In this document: positions 49,323-57,450 of the stretch, one piece after another
Layout: each line of letters starts with the position of its first letter
Position numbering within the stretch: the first letter of the stretch is position 1
NCBI RefSeq assembly: GCF_003054025.1
Contig: NZ_QBKG01000002.1
Span: 62,001-126,000 of the forward strand
DNA length: 64,000 nt
Source: Capnocytophaga leadbetteri
GTDB lineage: Bacteria; Bacteroidota; Bacteroidia; Flavobacteriales; Flavobacteriaceae
Direction of reading: 5' to 3'
Notes under the pieces: model-generated
What the model was told of the DNA's origin: nothing
What the model saw: only the letters and a program-made list of their open reading frames with translations
Database searches by the model: none
Made by a program: the position numbers and the translations under genes

Positions 49323-51644
49323 TTAAAAATTATAAATCAATCTCACGAATACATTCCTACCCAAATCGTGGGCGTAATACCTAAACCGATTGGTGTATTC
49401 CTTGTATTCTGTGTTCAAAAGGTTTTCGGCAGAAAGCCTTATCCCTAAAGTTTGTTGTCCTCCTATCTTCAGCGTTGTTCCTATGTTAGCCTCAAAAAGG
49501 TGATAAGCATCAGGGGTAGTAGGCACTAACTCTTGGGCAGGTTCAAAGCGGGTTTGTTGGGCTACAAAGGTGTGTCCTATACCCACAGCAAAATTTCTTA
49601 CCAACCCTCTATTGCGCTCTACGTTCCATTTTAACTGCTGATTTATGCGCGGAGCAGGTATAAAAGGGAAGTATCGCTTAGTCTGCATTTCATTAGCAAA
49701 AACTACAGAGCCCTTCAGTTCATAGTTCAGCTCTTGGTCGCTTAGGCTATGCCACTTCAGCAAAGGTAGTTTTGCATCAAGGTCTACGCCTCTAAAGAAA
49801 GCATCAGCTTGGGCGTACTGAAAGATAGGGTACACCCCCGAAAACAAGGTACGCGTTTCACCTGTAGGGTAGTCGTAAATATAATTTTGTATCCATTGTA
49901 GGTACATATCTACATTTACACGTATCTTGCGGTTGTTAAAAGTAAAGCTGGTGAGCCACTTAAGCCCTGTTTCCGATTGCAGCGTCTCATCGCCTAAATC
50001 ATAGGTACCTGCTCCGTGGTGCAAGCCACTGCTGTACAGCTCGTTTACGTGAGGGGCACGCCACGCCAAACCTATATAGCTGCCTACGTCTATCCAACTA
50101 GAGAGGTGGTGCGAGGCTCCTATACTGTAGGTCAGGTTGTGAAACTGGTGTTCTCCTCCGTAGCGTTGCGAGTACATATCGTAGCCATCAGCGTTTAGGT
50201 ATTTGTAGTCATACCTAAGCCCTGCTTGGGCTTGCCATTTCATATAAGAGTAACGTTGTATCCCAAAAATGCCGTAACTAAGCGAAGCAAAGTTAGGGAT
50301 TACAGGCACTACCCCCGTACCGGGTTGGTTGTAGTTGTCCTGCTTGCTAAAGCTACCCCCTATCATCGTTCCCCAACGGTAGCGGTAAGAGTGTTCCCAA
50401 TCTACATCAAGGGTGTGAGTGGTGAGCTCCATATTCAGGGCTGGGATGCGCGTCCTATCCATCCTACGCAAACTAAACTCTTGGCGTATATCTTTCTGAA
50501 AAGCGTATTGTGCCGTCAGTTTACTGCCTAAAGGCAAAAGGTAAAACGCTTTGGCTTTCAGCAGGTGATGTACTACCTTTTGCTTAGGAGCATTGATAGA
50601 GTACGAAAACGGATAGGTAGTCAGCGGTCTACCGATTTCAAACCTGCCTAATAGGTCGTCTAAATTCCCTATATGCGACCCGTAGAATACACTGCTCTCA
50701 TTCTCATAACGGCTGTAAAACACTTCAGCAGTACCTTTGTTTTTCTGTACGCCTGTCGCTACCGAAAAGTTCGCCTCACGGGCTGCGGTGTTGTTCAGCA
50801 GATAGTTAGCGGTACTGAGGTCGCCCGAACGTTTTAGGGTACCTTGCACCCGCCATGCCCACGAATGCAGCTTAGGTACAGACCCCTCTACGCTTGCCGT
50901 TAGGGCAGTCTTTCTACCGTTTGAAGCAAATGAGGGCAATAACTTACCGTGCAGTCCATCGCCGTAAGGCAGTTTGTTTGGGCTGATGAGTATTACCCCA
51001 CCCAGTGCATCCGAACCATAGCGCACAGCCTCAGCTCCTTTCACTACGCTTATCTGGTCAGCCACCATAGGGTCTATTTCAGGAGCGTGGTCAGCCCCCC
51101 ATTGTTGTCCCTCTTGGCGTACCTCGTTGTTGAGTATCAAAATACGATTGCCGTGCAAACCATGAATCACAGGCTTGGCTATAGTACCCCCCGTTTGTAT
51201 CATCGAAACACCTGCTACTTGGGTAAGTATTTTAGACAGTTCGTCTCCCGAATGCTTTAGAAAACCATCTTGCTTAATAACCTGAACCCTATAAGGCAAC
51301 CTACATTCTATCACAGAAGTATTATGTCCTACCACTGTTACCGCATCTAACTGATTAACAGTCTCTTTCATTACTACCTTGTAAGGTTGAGCGATAGGCA
51401 GCGTAAGCGTTGCTTCGTAATCGTGATAACCGAGATAAGTAATTTTGATAGGATAAGACCCTTTAGGAGTTTTCTCAATAGCTACCTTGCCGTCAGAGTC
51501 CGTTAGATAGTGTTTGCCCATAAAGTGCACCACCGCTCCTGCCAACGGCAATTGTTGAGTATCTTCTACTTGCAGTTGTAAGCGTCCTTGTCCAAAAGCC
51601 GAAAACGCACACAACAGTAGCAGAAGAGATAATATCTTTTGCAT
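49323..51644 (-). CDS. TonB-dependent receptor, putative metal/metallophore uptake
   Basis: Outer-membrane transporter. Signal peptide, an N-terminal carboxypeptidase regulatory-like domain (~22-100: YLTDSDGKVAIEKTPKGSYPIKITYLGYHDYEA), plug with VIHGLHGNRILILNNEVRQEGQQWGADHAPEID, a segment reminiscent of zinc receptors such as ZnuD, and a barrel ending RNVFVRLIYNF. 773 residues. Not of the SusC type (no SusD neighbour). Its companions are His-rich small proteins, which favours zinc, copper or similar over glycan. Spacing to the small gene upstream is 38 bases. Confidence 0.8.
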   Translation of the reverse strand: MQKILSLLLLLCAFSAFGQGRLQLQVEDTQQLPLAGAVVHFMGKHYLTDSDGKVAIEKTPKGSYPIKITYLGYHDYEATLTLPIAQPYKVVMKETVNQLDAVTVVGHNTSVIECRLPYRVQVIKQDGFLKHSGDELSKILTQVAGVSMIQTGGTIAKPVIHGLHGNRILILNNEVRQEGQQWGADHAPEIDPMVADQISVVKGAEAVRYGSDALGGVILISPNKLPYGDGLHGKLLPSFASNGRKTALTASVEGSVPKLHSWAWRVQGTLKRSGDLSTANYLLNNTAAREANFSVATGVQKNKGTAEVFYSRYENESSVFYGSHIGNLDDLLGRFEIGRPLTTYPFSYSINAPKQKVVHHLLKAKAFYLLPLGSKLTAQYAFQKDIRQEFSLRRMDRTRIPALNMELTTHTLDVDWEHSYRYRWGTMIGGSFSKQDNYNQPGTGVVPVIPNFASLSYGIFGIQRYSYMKWQAQAGLRYDYKYLNADGYDMYSQRYGGEHQFHNLTYSIGASHHLSSWIDVGSYIGLAWRAPHVNELYSSGLHHGAGTYDLGDETLQSETGLKWLTSFTFNNRKIRVNVDMYLQWIQNYIYDYPTGETRTLFSGVYPIFQYAQADAFFRGVDLDAKLPLLKWHSLSDQELNYELKGSVVFANEMQTKRYFPFIPAPRINQQLKWNVERNRGLVRNFAVGIGHTFVAQQTRFEPAQELVPTTPDAYHLFEANIGTTLKIGGQQTLGIRLSAENLLNTEYKEYTNRFRYYAHDLGRNVFVRLIYNF

Positions 51645-51682
51645 AAGAATTTAATTTGAAAATTAATTGATTTCTCAATTTG

Positions 51683-52048
51683 CTAATTGGCAAATTGACT
51701 CATTGACAAATTAACAGGCGGTCCTCTTGAAAAGATAGTAAAGACAGTTTGCGGAATGTCTTTTTCAATAAAGAAGAAAATAGTTGAAACGTTCTGCTCC
51801 CATAAATGATAAGTAAAGAAAGAAGGAGCAAAGAACTGGTGAAGTTGTAGAAAGATACAATCGTGGTGAGTATCTATAGCCGAAAAGTGTGCTTCGTGCT
51901 TACATTCACTACCTGTAGCAATAGCGCATAACTCCTTATTTGTGTGGTGGTTATGAAAAAACTCACCCACAGGGAAAGCCACTTTTAGCATACATAGCAG
52001 CAGCAAAGAGGCAATTAAGCGTATATGTACAGATTTCTTTTGTATCAT
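51683..52048 (-). CDS. small His/Cys-rich exported protein
   Basis: 121 residues: one N-terminal hydrophobic helix (LIASLLLLCMLKVAF), then a short domain with FFHNHH, two cysteines (ELC...SECKHEAHF), THHDCIFLQLHQFF. The high His/Cys count argues for metal binding. First gene of the operon with the TonB receptor. Similar small His-rich proteins often precede metal TonB receptors in Flavobacteria. A TACCTTTG box at 52057-52064 lies so close that a later start (e.g. near the internal Met) or leaderless translation is possible. Confidence 0.6.
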   Translation of the reverse strand: MIQKKSVHIRLIASLLLLCMLKVAFPVGEFFHNHHTNKELCAIATGSECKHEAHFSAIDTHHDCIFLQLHQFFAPSFFTYHLWEQNVSTIFFFIEKDIPQTVFTIFSRGPPVNLSMSQFAN

Positions 52049-52056
52049 TCCAACGG

Positions 52057-52064
52057 CAAAGGTA
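52057..52064 (-). promoter_or_regulatory. -7 element of the metal-uptake operon
   Basis: TACCTTTG on the minus strand; no canonical -33. Only about 9 bases separate it from the annotated ATG. Confidence 0.4.
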
Positions 52065-52150
52065 AAAAATAATTTTTAATTAAGCATTATATATTAAATT
52101 TTGAGTATCTTTTTTTTCTGTAAGTTTAGGTTAATCATCAAAATCTATAT

Positions 52151-52200
52151 AATTCAACTTGCTAGTTATTGATTATTTTAAATAACTAGCAAGTTGAATT
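52151..52200. repeat. 20-bp perfect inverted repeat
   Basis: AATTCAACTTGCTAGTTATT (52151-52170) and its reverse complement (52181-52200) surround a 10-base loop just after the stop of the lipoprotein gene at 52203. The motif AATTCAACTTGCTAGTT recurs at 53178-53194 on the other side of that gene. It may be its terminator as well as an element boundary. Confidence 0.8.
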
Positions 52201-52202
52201 AT

Positions 52203-53159
52203 TTAATAAATTTCAAATTCAGTTTTACCTTTTGGGATATGTAAAAGATAATCTAATTTAGCCTCTACCCATTTTCCTTCTCTTTTAAACTTACACAATA
52301 ATGCAGAAGCTCCTTGAAAACCATCTTTCTTTTTGCTTTTTAAGCCTACTAATCTACCCTCTCCATAAAAAACTAACTCATAATTTTCCAATGGATAGAA
52401 CTCTAAATTGTCTGCTCCTGCAATAGAAATAAGTTCCTCCCACCCCTCTTGCACTTCTTCTTCATCAAAATATTGGGCAATGGCTTGGTCTTTCATTTTA
52501 TTAAATGAAAACTGAGCAATTCCATCTAAATCTCGCTCTTTAAATGATTTTTGAATCATTTGATAAGCTTGTAACACTTTTTGTTCCAAGAGCTTCTTGT
52601 CAAAATTTCTCAAATCTTGACTATCTTTCCAACCTTCTATTTTATAAGGCACTTCGGGGAGCGTAAAGGTTACTGTTTGCTCAAAATATTCTTTACCAGC
52701 ATATTTGAAAAAACCGTTCTCATCCTCTGGAGTCTGATATATGAATAAATTACTTTGTTGTTTTTCTATTGCGAATTCATTTTGGTTGTCATAGCTACCT
52801 ATTCCTAATTTAACAGCTGAATTGTTCAAAAATTCTCCAAATTCTTCTGTAGCATACATCCTTAGTTTTATCGTTTGATTTGAAAAATTCAAAAGATATG
52901 GATTTATTGTAAAACTACTAGACCCTCCTTCTCCATAGTTTTTATAGGCTAAGATATCATTTATATACAATTCAATGTAACAATGACCAAACTCAAAATC
53001 TACTTGGTAGATAGGTTCATAATTATAATGACTAACTTGTTTTGCAATCTCTTCTACAAGATTGTTGGCAGTGATGTTTGGATTTTGTGTTATCATAGTT
53101 TTTTGTGAACAGCTTTGTAAGCTGAGTAATAAAAATAGTGTTAATACTGCTTTTTTCAT
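52203..53159 (-). CDS. hypothetical lipoprotein bracketed by repeats
   Basis: 318 residues; lipobox LQSC (Cys17). Mixed alpha/beta protein with a beta-rich N-terminal half (YQVDFEFGHCYIELYINDIL) and a helical middle (LLEQKVLQAYQMIQKSFKERDLDGIAQF). No family recognised. Base composition is clearly AT-richer than the core genes, and the gene is flanked by copies of one repeat, so it looks acquired. It precedes the toxin/immunity remnants on the same strand, so an immunity role is conceivable but unsupported by motif. Confidence 0.6.
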   Translation of the reverse strand: MKKAVLTLFLLLSLQSCSQKTMITQNPNITANNLVEEIAKQVSHYNYEPIYQVDFEFGHCYIELYINDILAYKNYGEGGSSSFTINPYLLNFSNQTIKLRMYATEEFGEFLNNSAVKLGIGSYDNQNEFAIEKQQSNLFIYQTPEDENGFFKYAGKEYFEQTVTFTLPEVPYKIEGWKDSQDLRNFDKKLLEQKVLQAYQMIQKSFKERDLDGIAQFSFNKMKDQAIAQYFDEEEVQEGWEELISIAGADNLEFYPLENYELVFYGEGRLVGLKSKKKDGFQGASALLCKFKREGKWVEAKLDYLLHIPKGKTEFEIY

Positions 53160-53177
53160 TATGCTTAAGATTTAAAT

Positions 53178-53197
53178 AATTCAACTTGCTAGTTGAA
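53178..53197. repeat. second copy of the CAACTTGCTAGTT motif
   Basis: AATTCAACTTGCTAGTTGAA; its core TTCAACT/AGTTGAA is a 7-bp palindrome. Brackets the lipoprotein gene together with 52151-52200. The remaining 53198-53328 shows nothing else. Confidence 0.7.
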
Positions 53198-53328
53198 AAG
53201 TTAAAAAAATAAAAACAACTCCAATGCTTTGCAAAGACAAAATTACATCAATTTTTTGTATTATCGATGATATTTATACGATAGCCTATCTATTAAAACT
53301 AAAATAGACATTGTTATTTAACAGTTTA

Positions 53329-53739
53329 CTAATCTAATCCTTTCTTCTTTATCTCTATAATTACTTCATCATTAGATAAATAAAATATAGTATCATTCTT
53401 TTTCTCTTTTATATAACTGACATATTTTTTATCGGAATATATAGTATCAATATCAAAGCTATTTAATAAGGCTACATCATTTTTTAGTTCTGACAATGTA
53501 TATTTCAAAAAACCATTAGATCTATTCCAAAAAACTTCTTTTAACTTTCCTTCCTTATCGTAGTGAGAAATGGTTTTTATATTTAACTTTCCGTAGCTAT
53601 TTTCTATAAAACCTATAGAATTATAAGAATACTCTTTACTTACTTTTTTTGTACAGATAATTTCAAACTCAGTTTCTTTAACACTACAATTTATAAGTAG
53701 AAAACTAATAAAAATGCTTAATTTTATTTGGTATTTCAT
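53329..53739 (-). CDS. small hypothetical lipoprotein
   Basis: 136 residues with a lipobox LINC (Cys18), then a charged, beta-strand-rich region (GKLNIKTISHYDKEGKLKEVFW). AT-rich. Follows an HNH-like toxin tip on the same strand, the position expected for an immunity protein; no family match, so this is only context. Confidence 0.5.
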   Translation of the reverse strand: MKYQIKLSIFISFLLINCSVKETEFEIICTKKVSKEYSYNSIGFIENSYGKLNIKTISHYDKEGKLKEVFWNRSNGFLKYTLSELKNDVALLNSFDIDTIYSDKKYVSYIKEKKNDTIFYLSNDEVIIEIKKKGLD

Positions 53740-53789
53740 CCTTTATAGTCATTATGTGTTTCACTATTATAAGTACCCCCCCATATGTA

Positions 53790-53915
53790 TTATTTATAGG
53801 AATCTCTAAAAATATAGAAATTTCCTTCATTTTCCCTGATATGTTGTCCTCCTGTCTCACAAGGTATTATCTGATGTACTTCAATAATAGAGGCGTTTAG
53901 AGCTAATTCTTTTCC
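53790..53915 (-). pseudogene. orphan toxin C-terminal fragment, HNH-like
   Basis: Minus-strand frame encoding ELALNASIIEVHQIIPCETG, GQHIRENEGN and FYIFRDSYK before TAA at 53790-53792. EVHQIIPCETGG resembles the core of HNH-type nuclease tips (EVHHIIP...). It has no start codon and is bounded upstream by a stop within the propeller gene end, so it is a displaced tip of a polymorphic toxin. Its reading frame overlaps the propeller stop at 53903. Confidence 0.6.
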
Positions 53916-54919
53916 TCATAGATAAACAACGTATTTCCGGAGTCCAGAAGAAACATTTTATCATCATAGAACTTTATATCCATAACTCTTTCATAGGTTT
54001 CTACCTTGTGAATCCACTTATATTCGCCTGTTTCGGGGTCAATGGCAAGGATAAAAGCGTATCCAGATATAAAGACTTCATACCATAATAATCCTTTATG
54101 ATATACTACCCTATGACCAGCAGGCCAGTATGTTTCTCCATTATATTCAAAATCAGGTAGGCGATCGTATTTTCTTCCATAACCATACTTTTCTCCATTA
54201 TCTAAATTCACCCAATATAAAGAGAGCCCTGTACAGACATAGCCTAAGTTTCCTACGATCTCCATAGTCCGTGCATAGTAATCACTTTTCCAAATAAGAG
54301 AACCATCCTTTTGAGAAATACAAACAATGCCCCTTTTAGCAATCACTATAAAGGTATTTTTATAAGGATGCACAGAATATATCTCTATTTCTTCTTCCTT
54401 AGAAAAAAAGTCTTGTATATTCTGTTGCCTTAGTAAAGAATAGTCACTTTTTACATATATATAAATATATGGATCATATCCCTTAATAACATATTTTTCT
54501 GTCACTAAGAGTGTTACTCCTATAATTGGTTTATCTATTTTCTTTAGAATTTCCCCTTTCAATATATCAAATATAATAATATTTTCATTTGTACTACTAT
54601 ATAATATATTCCCATCAAAACATTCTTCCTTATACAAAATTAATTTTATCTCCCCTTTGAAAATCAAAGTTTTTTTTCTTCTATCATATATAAATGTTCT
54701 ATCATATGTATATTTATCTTCTAAACTTTCTAAGTTGAAGATAATCACATCGTTGTTTACATAATTGTACCTAATCTCTGTCTCTTCTGATTCCCAGAGA
54801 ACTTCTCCTGTTAAAGATAATTCTTTTAATATACAATTTTCTTCTGTTTTAACATATATTTTTCCGTCTATATAAAAATAGCTAAATATATTTTCCCATT
54901 TTTCAATTTGTCTATACAT
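53903..54919 (-). CDS. beta-propeller immunity-like protein, copy B
   Basis: 338 residues of PQQ-like/WD-like strands (FYDDKMFLLDSGNTLFIYEE, GSLIWKSDYYARTMEIVG, AIDPETGEYKWIHKV). No signal peptide, hence cytoplasmic. The C-terminal ~190 residues are highly similar to the protein at 55205-56194, while the N-terminal halves differ strongly, typical of recombining immunity genes. Follows a toxin tip (54922-55137) with 2-base spacing. I infer immunity to the tip's toxin. Confidence 0.65.
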   Translation of the reverse strand: MYRQIEKWENIFSYFYIDGKIYVKTEENCILKELSLTGEVLWESEETEIRYNYVNNDVIIFNLESLEDKYTYDRTFIYDRRKKTLIFKGEIKLILYKEECFDGNILYSSTNENIIIFDILKGEILKKIDKPIIGVTLLVTEKYVIKGYDPYIYIYVKSDYSLLRQQNIQDFFSKEEEIEIYSVHPYKNTFIVIAKRGIVCISQKDGSLIWKSDYYARTMEIVGNLGYVCTGLSLYWVNLDNGEKYGYGRKYDRLPDFEYNGETYWPAGHRVVYHKGLLWYEVFISGYAFILAIDPETGEYKWIHKVETYERVMDIKFYDDKMFLLDSGNTLFIYEEKN

Positions 54920-54921
54920 AA

Positions 54922-55137
54922 CTAATTCACAATTTCAAATATTTTTTTAAAATTTTCTGGGTTATCCAACCATTGCAAAAAGGCTTCTGAAGAAATATCA
55001 TCTACTTTCAACCATTTTGATATTTTTCTTGTAAAGCCACTGGGTTCTTCAAACAATTTCTCTAACTCTTCAATAGGTTTTCCGTCAGCTGTTTTTGCAA
55101 ATATCCATTGGGTATCACCTAGATTTTTATTCCATTT
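54922..55137 (-). pseudogene. toxin tip fragment, copy B
   Basis: Open minus-strand frame, without a start codon, encoding NLGDTQWIFAKTADGKPI, then EELEKLFEEP and a tail ending NFKKIFEIVN before TAG. Compared with copy A (56194-56466) it lacks about 20 residues after IFA and has a divergent C-terminal half. It directly precedes the propeller gene. A C-terminal remnant of a polymorphic toxin is the best reading. Confidence 0.6.
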
Positions 55138-55198
55138 TCAGAATATCATATTCTGATACTTCATAGCCTGTTATTGTTTTCTATAAAAGCATTCAATA
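55127..55198 (-). pseudogene. immunity-gene 3' fragment, frameshifted
   Basis: DNA homologous to the 3' end of the gene at 56456-56734: LLNAF, ENN, then after a 2-base deletion TGYEVSEYDILKME and TAA. Only the last ~24 codons remain. Shows that the imm-tip-propeller module was duplicated as a unit. Confidence 0.6.
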
Positions 55199-55204
55199 GT
55201 TACC

Positions 55205-56194
55205 CTATTCCTCTTCGTAGATAAAAAGGTTATAGCCTGTATCGGTAACAAACATTTTATTGTCATAAAATCGTATTTCTTCTATATCTTCATAAGTATC
55301 TTTGATTTCATAAATCCATTGATATGTTGCTGTTTCAGGATCTATGGCTATTATAAAAGGGTGCTTTGAAGTGTAGACATCATACCACAACAAGCCATTA
55401 TGGTATACTACTTTATGACCTGAAGGCCAATGATTCTCTCCATTATACTCAAAATCAGGCAAACGAGAATATTTTCTATTATAATTATAGAACTCTCCCG
55501 TATCTAAATCAACACGATAAAAAGACAAGCTGGTACACACATAACCATAATGTCCTACAATTTCCATAGTCCGTGCATAATGATCACACTTCCAAATAAG
55601 AGAACCATCCTTTTGAGAAAGACAAACAATGCCCATTTTAGCAATTACTATAAAGGTATTTTTATAAGGATGCACAGAATATATCTCTATTTCTTCCTCA
55701 GGAAAAAAATCTTGAATATTTTGTTGCCTTAGTAAAGAATAGTCATTTTTTTTATATACATAAATATATATATTAGAATTTGTAACCAAAAAGGAATCCG
55801 TGAAAAAACGTATCTGTCCTAACAGATTTAATTGTTTATCTATTAAAACAATATTTTTTGTTATTCTTGCTAAGAAAAAAATTACGTTAAATTCTTCCAC
55901 AAAAAATCTTACTATCATTGACTCCTTATTAGAAACTGAATAATAATATTTTTCGTTAGGAAAGAAATCTATTAAGGTTAAATCCTTAATAGAAACACCT
56001 CTACAATGTTCATCTATAATTACATCCCCTAAATCATATAAACCTCCACCATAATTGACGTTTATTATTTTTAATAAAAGCATAGAGGATAGGTCATATA
56101 TATAGAGAAAACTTCTATCACTTTGTAAGACAAATATTTTATTTTCCTTACAAATAAAGTATGTAGCCTCTATTTTATTTTTCTTTTTATACAT
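55205..56194 (-). CDS. beta-propeller immunity-like protein, copy A
   Basis: 329 residues, paralogue of the protein at 53903-54919; the shared block starts at DYSLLRQQNIQDFF and runs to the C terminus (LPDFEYNGENHWPSGHKVVY). No signal peptide. The ATG overlaps the TAA of the preceding tip frame, so it is translationally coupled to a toxin tip in layout, as in toxin-immunity pairs. Function as immunity protein is inferred from context. Confidence 0.65.
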   Translation of the reverse strand: MYKKKNKIEATYFICKENKIFVLQSDRSFLYIYDLSSMLLLKIINVNYGGGLYDLGDVIIDEHCRGVSIKDLTLIDFFPNEKYYYSVSNKESMIVRFFVEEFNVIFFLARITKNIVLIDKQLNLLGQIRFFTDSFLVTNSNIYIYVYKKNDYSLLRQQNIQDFFPEEEIEIYSVHPYKNTFIVIAKMGIVCLSQKDGSLIWKCDHYARTMEIVGHYGYVCTSLSFYRVDLDTGEFYNYNRKYSRLPDFEYNGENHWPSGHKVVYHNGLLWYDVYTSKHPFIIAIDPETATYQWIYEIKDTYEDIEEIRFYDNKMFVTDTGYNLFIYEEE

Positions 56195-56466
56195 TATTCT
56201 GCTATTTGGAAAATTTTCTTAAAGAAATCATCTTCATTTAGTTTTTCTAAAAGAAATCTATTTTTATTATTGTTATTAATAACATCTTTAAATTCAGGAA
56301 ATAATTTCTTAGTTTGTTCTGTAGAAATTTTTTCTAACTCCTTAATAGGTTTTCCGTCAGCTGTTTTAAGAGCTTGTAATACTTTTGATTTTAGAATATT
56401 AAGGTCTCTAATATTATCTGTTCTTGCAAATATCCATTGGGTATCACCTAAATTTTCATTCCGTTT
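56194..56466 (-). pseudogene. toxin tip fragment, copy A
   Basis: Minus-strand frame without start codon encoding NLGDTQWIFARTDNIRDLNI and LKSKVLQALKTADGKPIKE, ending KIFQIAE-TAA; its stop overlaps the propeller ATG. Preceded at 56467 by a stop, and its start overlaps the truncated immunity gene. No known toxin fold recognised. Confidence 0.6.
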
Positions 56467-56863
56467 TCAGAACATCGTATTCTGATACTTCATAGCCTGT
56501 TATATTGTTTTCTTGAAAAGCATTCAATAGTTTTTCGGATATAATATTTCTTCCCTCAAAATGAAATATATCATATTTAGGAAAAGAATTTAATAGGTAA
56601 ACTTCTTTAATGATAAGATTTTTTTCAAAATCTCCAAAGGTTTCTTGTTCTTTGCTTAAATAAAATTCCTTTGATGTAAAACAGAATTCTTGGATGACAT
56701 CTCTCCATTCTAGTATGAATTTGGATTTTTTCATATCTATATATTGGAAAATATCATCATAGAAATTGAACCAATAATAGTCTTTTACATTAATTTTATT
56801 ACGAAATAAAACTATTGGATAAAATTTATATTTATAGGCAGTAATATGAAATATACAATACTA
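56456..56863 (-). pseudogene. immunity protein gene, N-terminally truncated
   Basis: The frame (ending ENNITGYEVSEYDVLKTE) is open well upstream of its first ATG at 56734: codons encoding AYKYKFYPIVLFRNK, YYWFNFYDDIFQYID and so on continue in frame to a TAG near 56864. That stretch is protein-like and looks like the missing middle of a DUF1629/Imm-type immunity protein, so the gene has lost its 5' end, very near where the prophage should begin. The 92-residue ATG form (56456-56734) may be a fragment only. Confidence 0.6.
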
Positions 56864-56961
56864 TCATAATCAAAAAAGCCCTAAAATCCTTAAAATACAA
56901 GTAGTTACAATAAAAAAGCCCAAAAAGGCAGGTAAAACAAAACGTACAAAAAACCACTTTT

Positions 56962-57055
56962 AATTGCCATTTAATTACCGAGTAATTACCCGATAACTAC
57001 CATTTAAATAGAAGTAATTACTATTGGCAGGCATATATACCTCTATAATTGCCAA
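56962..57055. repeat. cluster of short direct/inverted repeats
   Basis: TAATTGCCA at 56962-56970 and 57047-57055, TAATTACC at 56973-56980 and 56984-56991, TAACTACC at 56995-57002, and the inverse GTAATTACTATTGGCA at 57015-57030. Such clusters near a phage end may be transposase-binding sites; inference only. Confidence 0.5.
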
Positions 57056-57069
57056 AAACCTTATAAATA

Positions 57070-57087
57070 CGCCCTTTTTGGGCGTTT
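57070..57087 (+). terminator. plus-strand intrinsic terminator
   Basis: ACGCCC TTTTT GGGCGT followed by TTTTTT, a textbook terminator. No plus-strand gene lies upstream, so it may insulate the phage from host transcription. Confidence 0.7.
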
Positions 57088-57188
57088 TTTTGTGTCTTAT
57101 AGCTACCAAAAAGCCACCTCCAGAGGGCCAGAAAATACCCACAAAAGACACTCACCCAGCAAAGACTAAAAACACCCTATTTTTAGCA

Positions 57189-57224
57189 TTAGGGGTGCAC
57201 TTAGGGGTGCAGTTAGGGGTGCAC
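57189..57224. repeat. three 12-bp tandem repeats
   Basis: TTAGGGGTGCAC, TTAGGGGTGCAG, TTAGGGGTGCAC in a row. Each holds the partial palindrome GTGCAC. Possibly transposase or host-factor binding sites. Confidence 0.8.
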
Positions 57225-57381
57225 TTTTGGGCTATTTTTAGGGTAGTAAAGTAGGTTGTATATTCTTTTTAGTGCAACCAATGGGCTTTTTTGTAGAGTA
57301 AAGGGGGGTGTATTGTAGTGCTTTTTAAAGTTTATTTTTATATAAAATACTGATTTTTAGCATTTTGTATTAAAAACAAGC

Positions 57382-57414
57382 AAAAAGGGTATAGTTTCTC
57401 CTGCACAAATACCC
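57382..57414 (-). terminator. repressor gene terminator
   Basis: Minus-strand GGGTAT (57414-57409) pairs with ATACCC (57392-57387), then TTTTT, 37 bases after the repressor stop. Confidence 0.6.
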
Positions 57415-57450
57415 GCTTTCTACACCTTTTATTCCATTTTCCTCTATATA

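Larger units (their letters stand above)
56867..57450. other. gene-poor stretch at the presumed left end of the prophage
   Basis: 584 bases with no supported protein. It holds two copies of AAAAAAGCCC (56874-56883; 56912-56921), the TAATTACC cluster, a plus-strand terminator (57070-57087), three 12-base repeats and the repressor terminator. The frame at 57024-57254 is not supported as a gene. The actual phage end cannot be fixed without the right end. Confidence 0.5.

Noticed and set aside
56456-56466. Programmed frameshift joining the truncated immunity frame to tip A
   Set aside because: The overlap lacks a slippery heptamer and the duplicate copy has a different stop and sequence there.
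57024-57254. 76-residue open frame with LGVHLGVQLGVH
   Set aside because: The repeat residues come from the 12-bp DNA repeats and a strong terminator lies inside the frame; no homology or start signal, so most likely non-coding.
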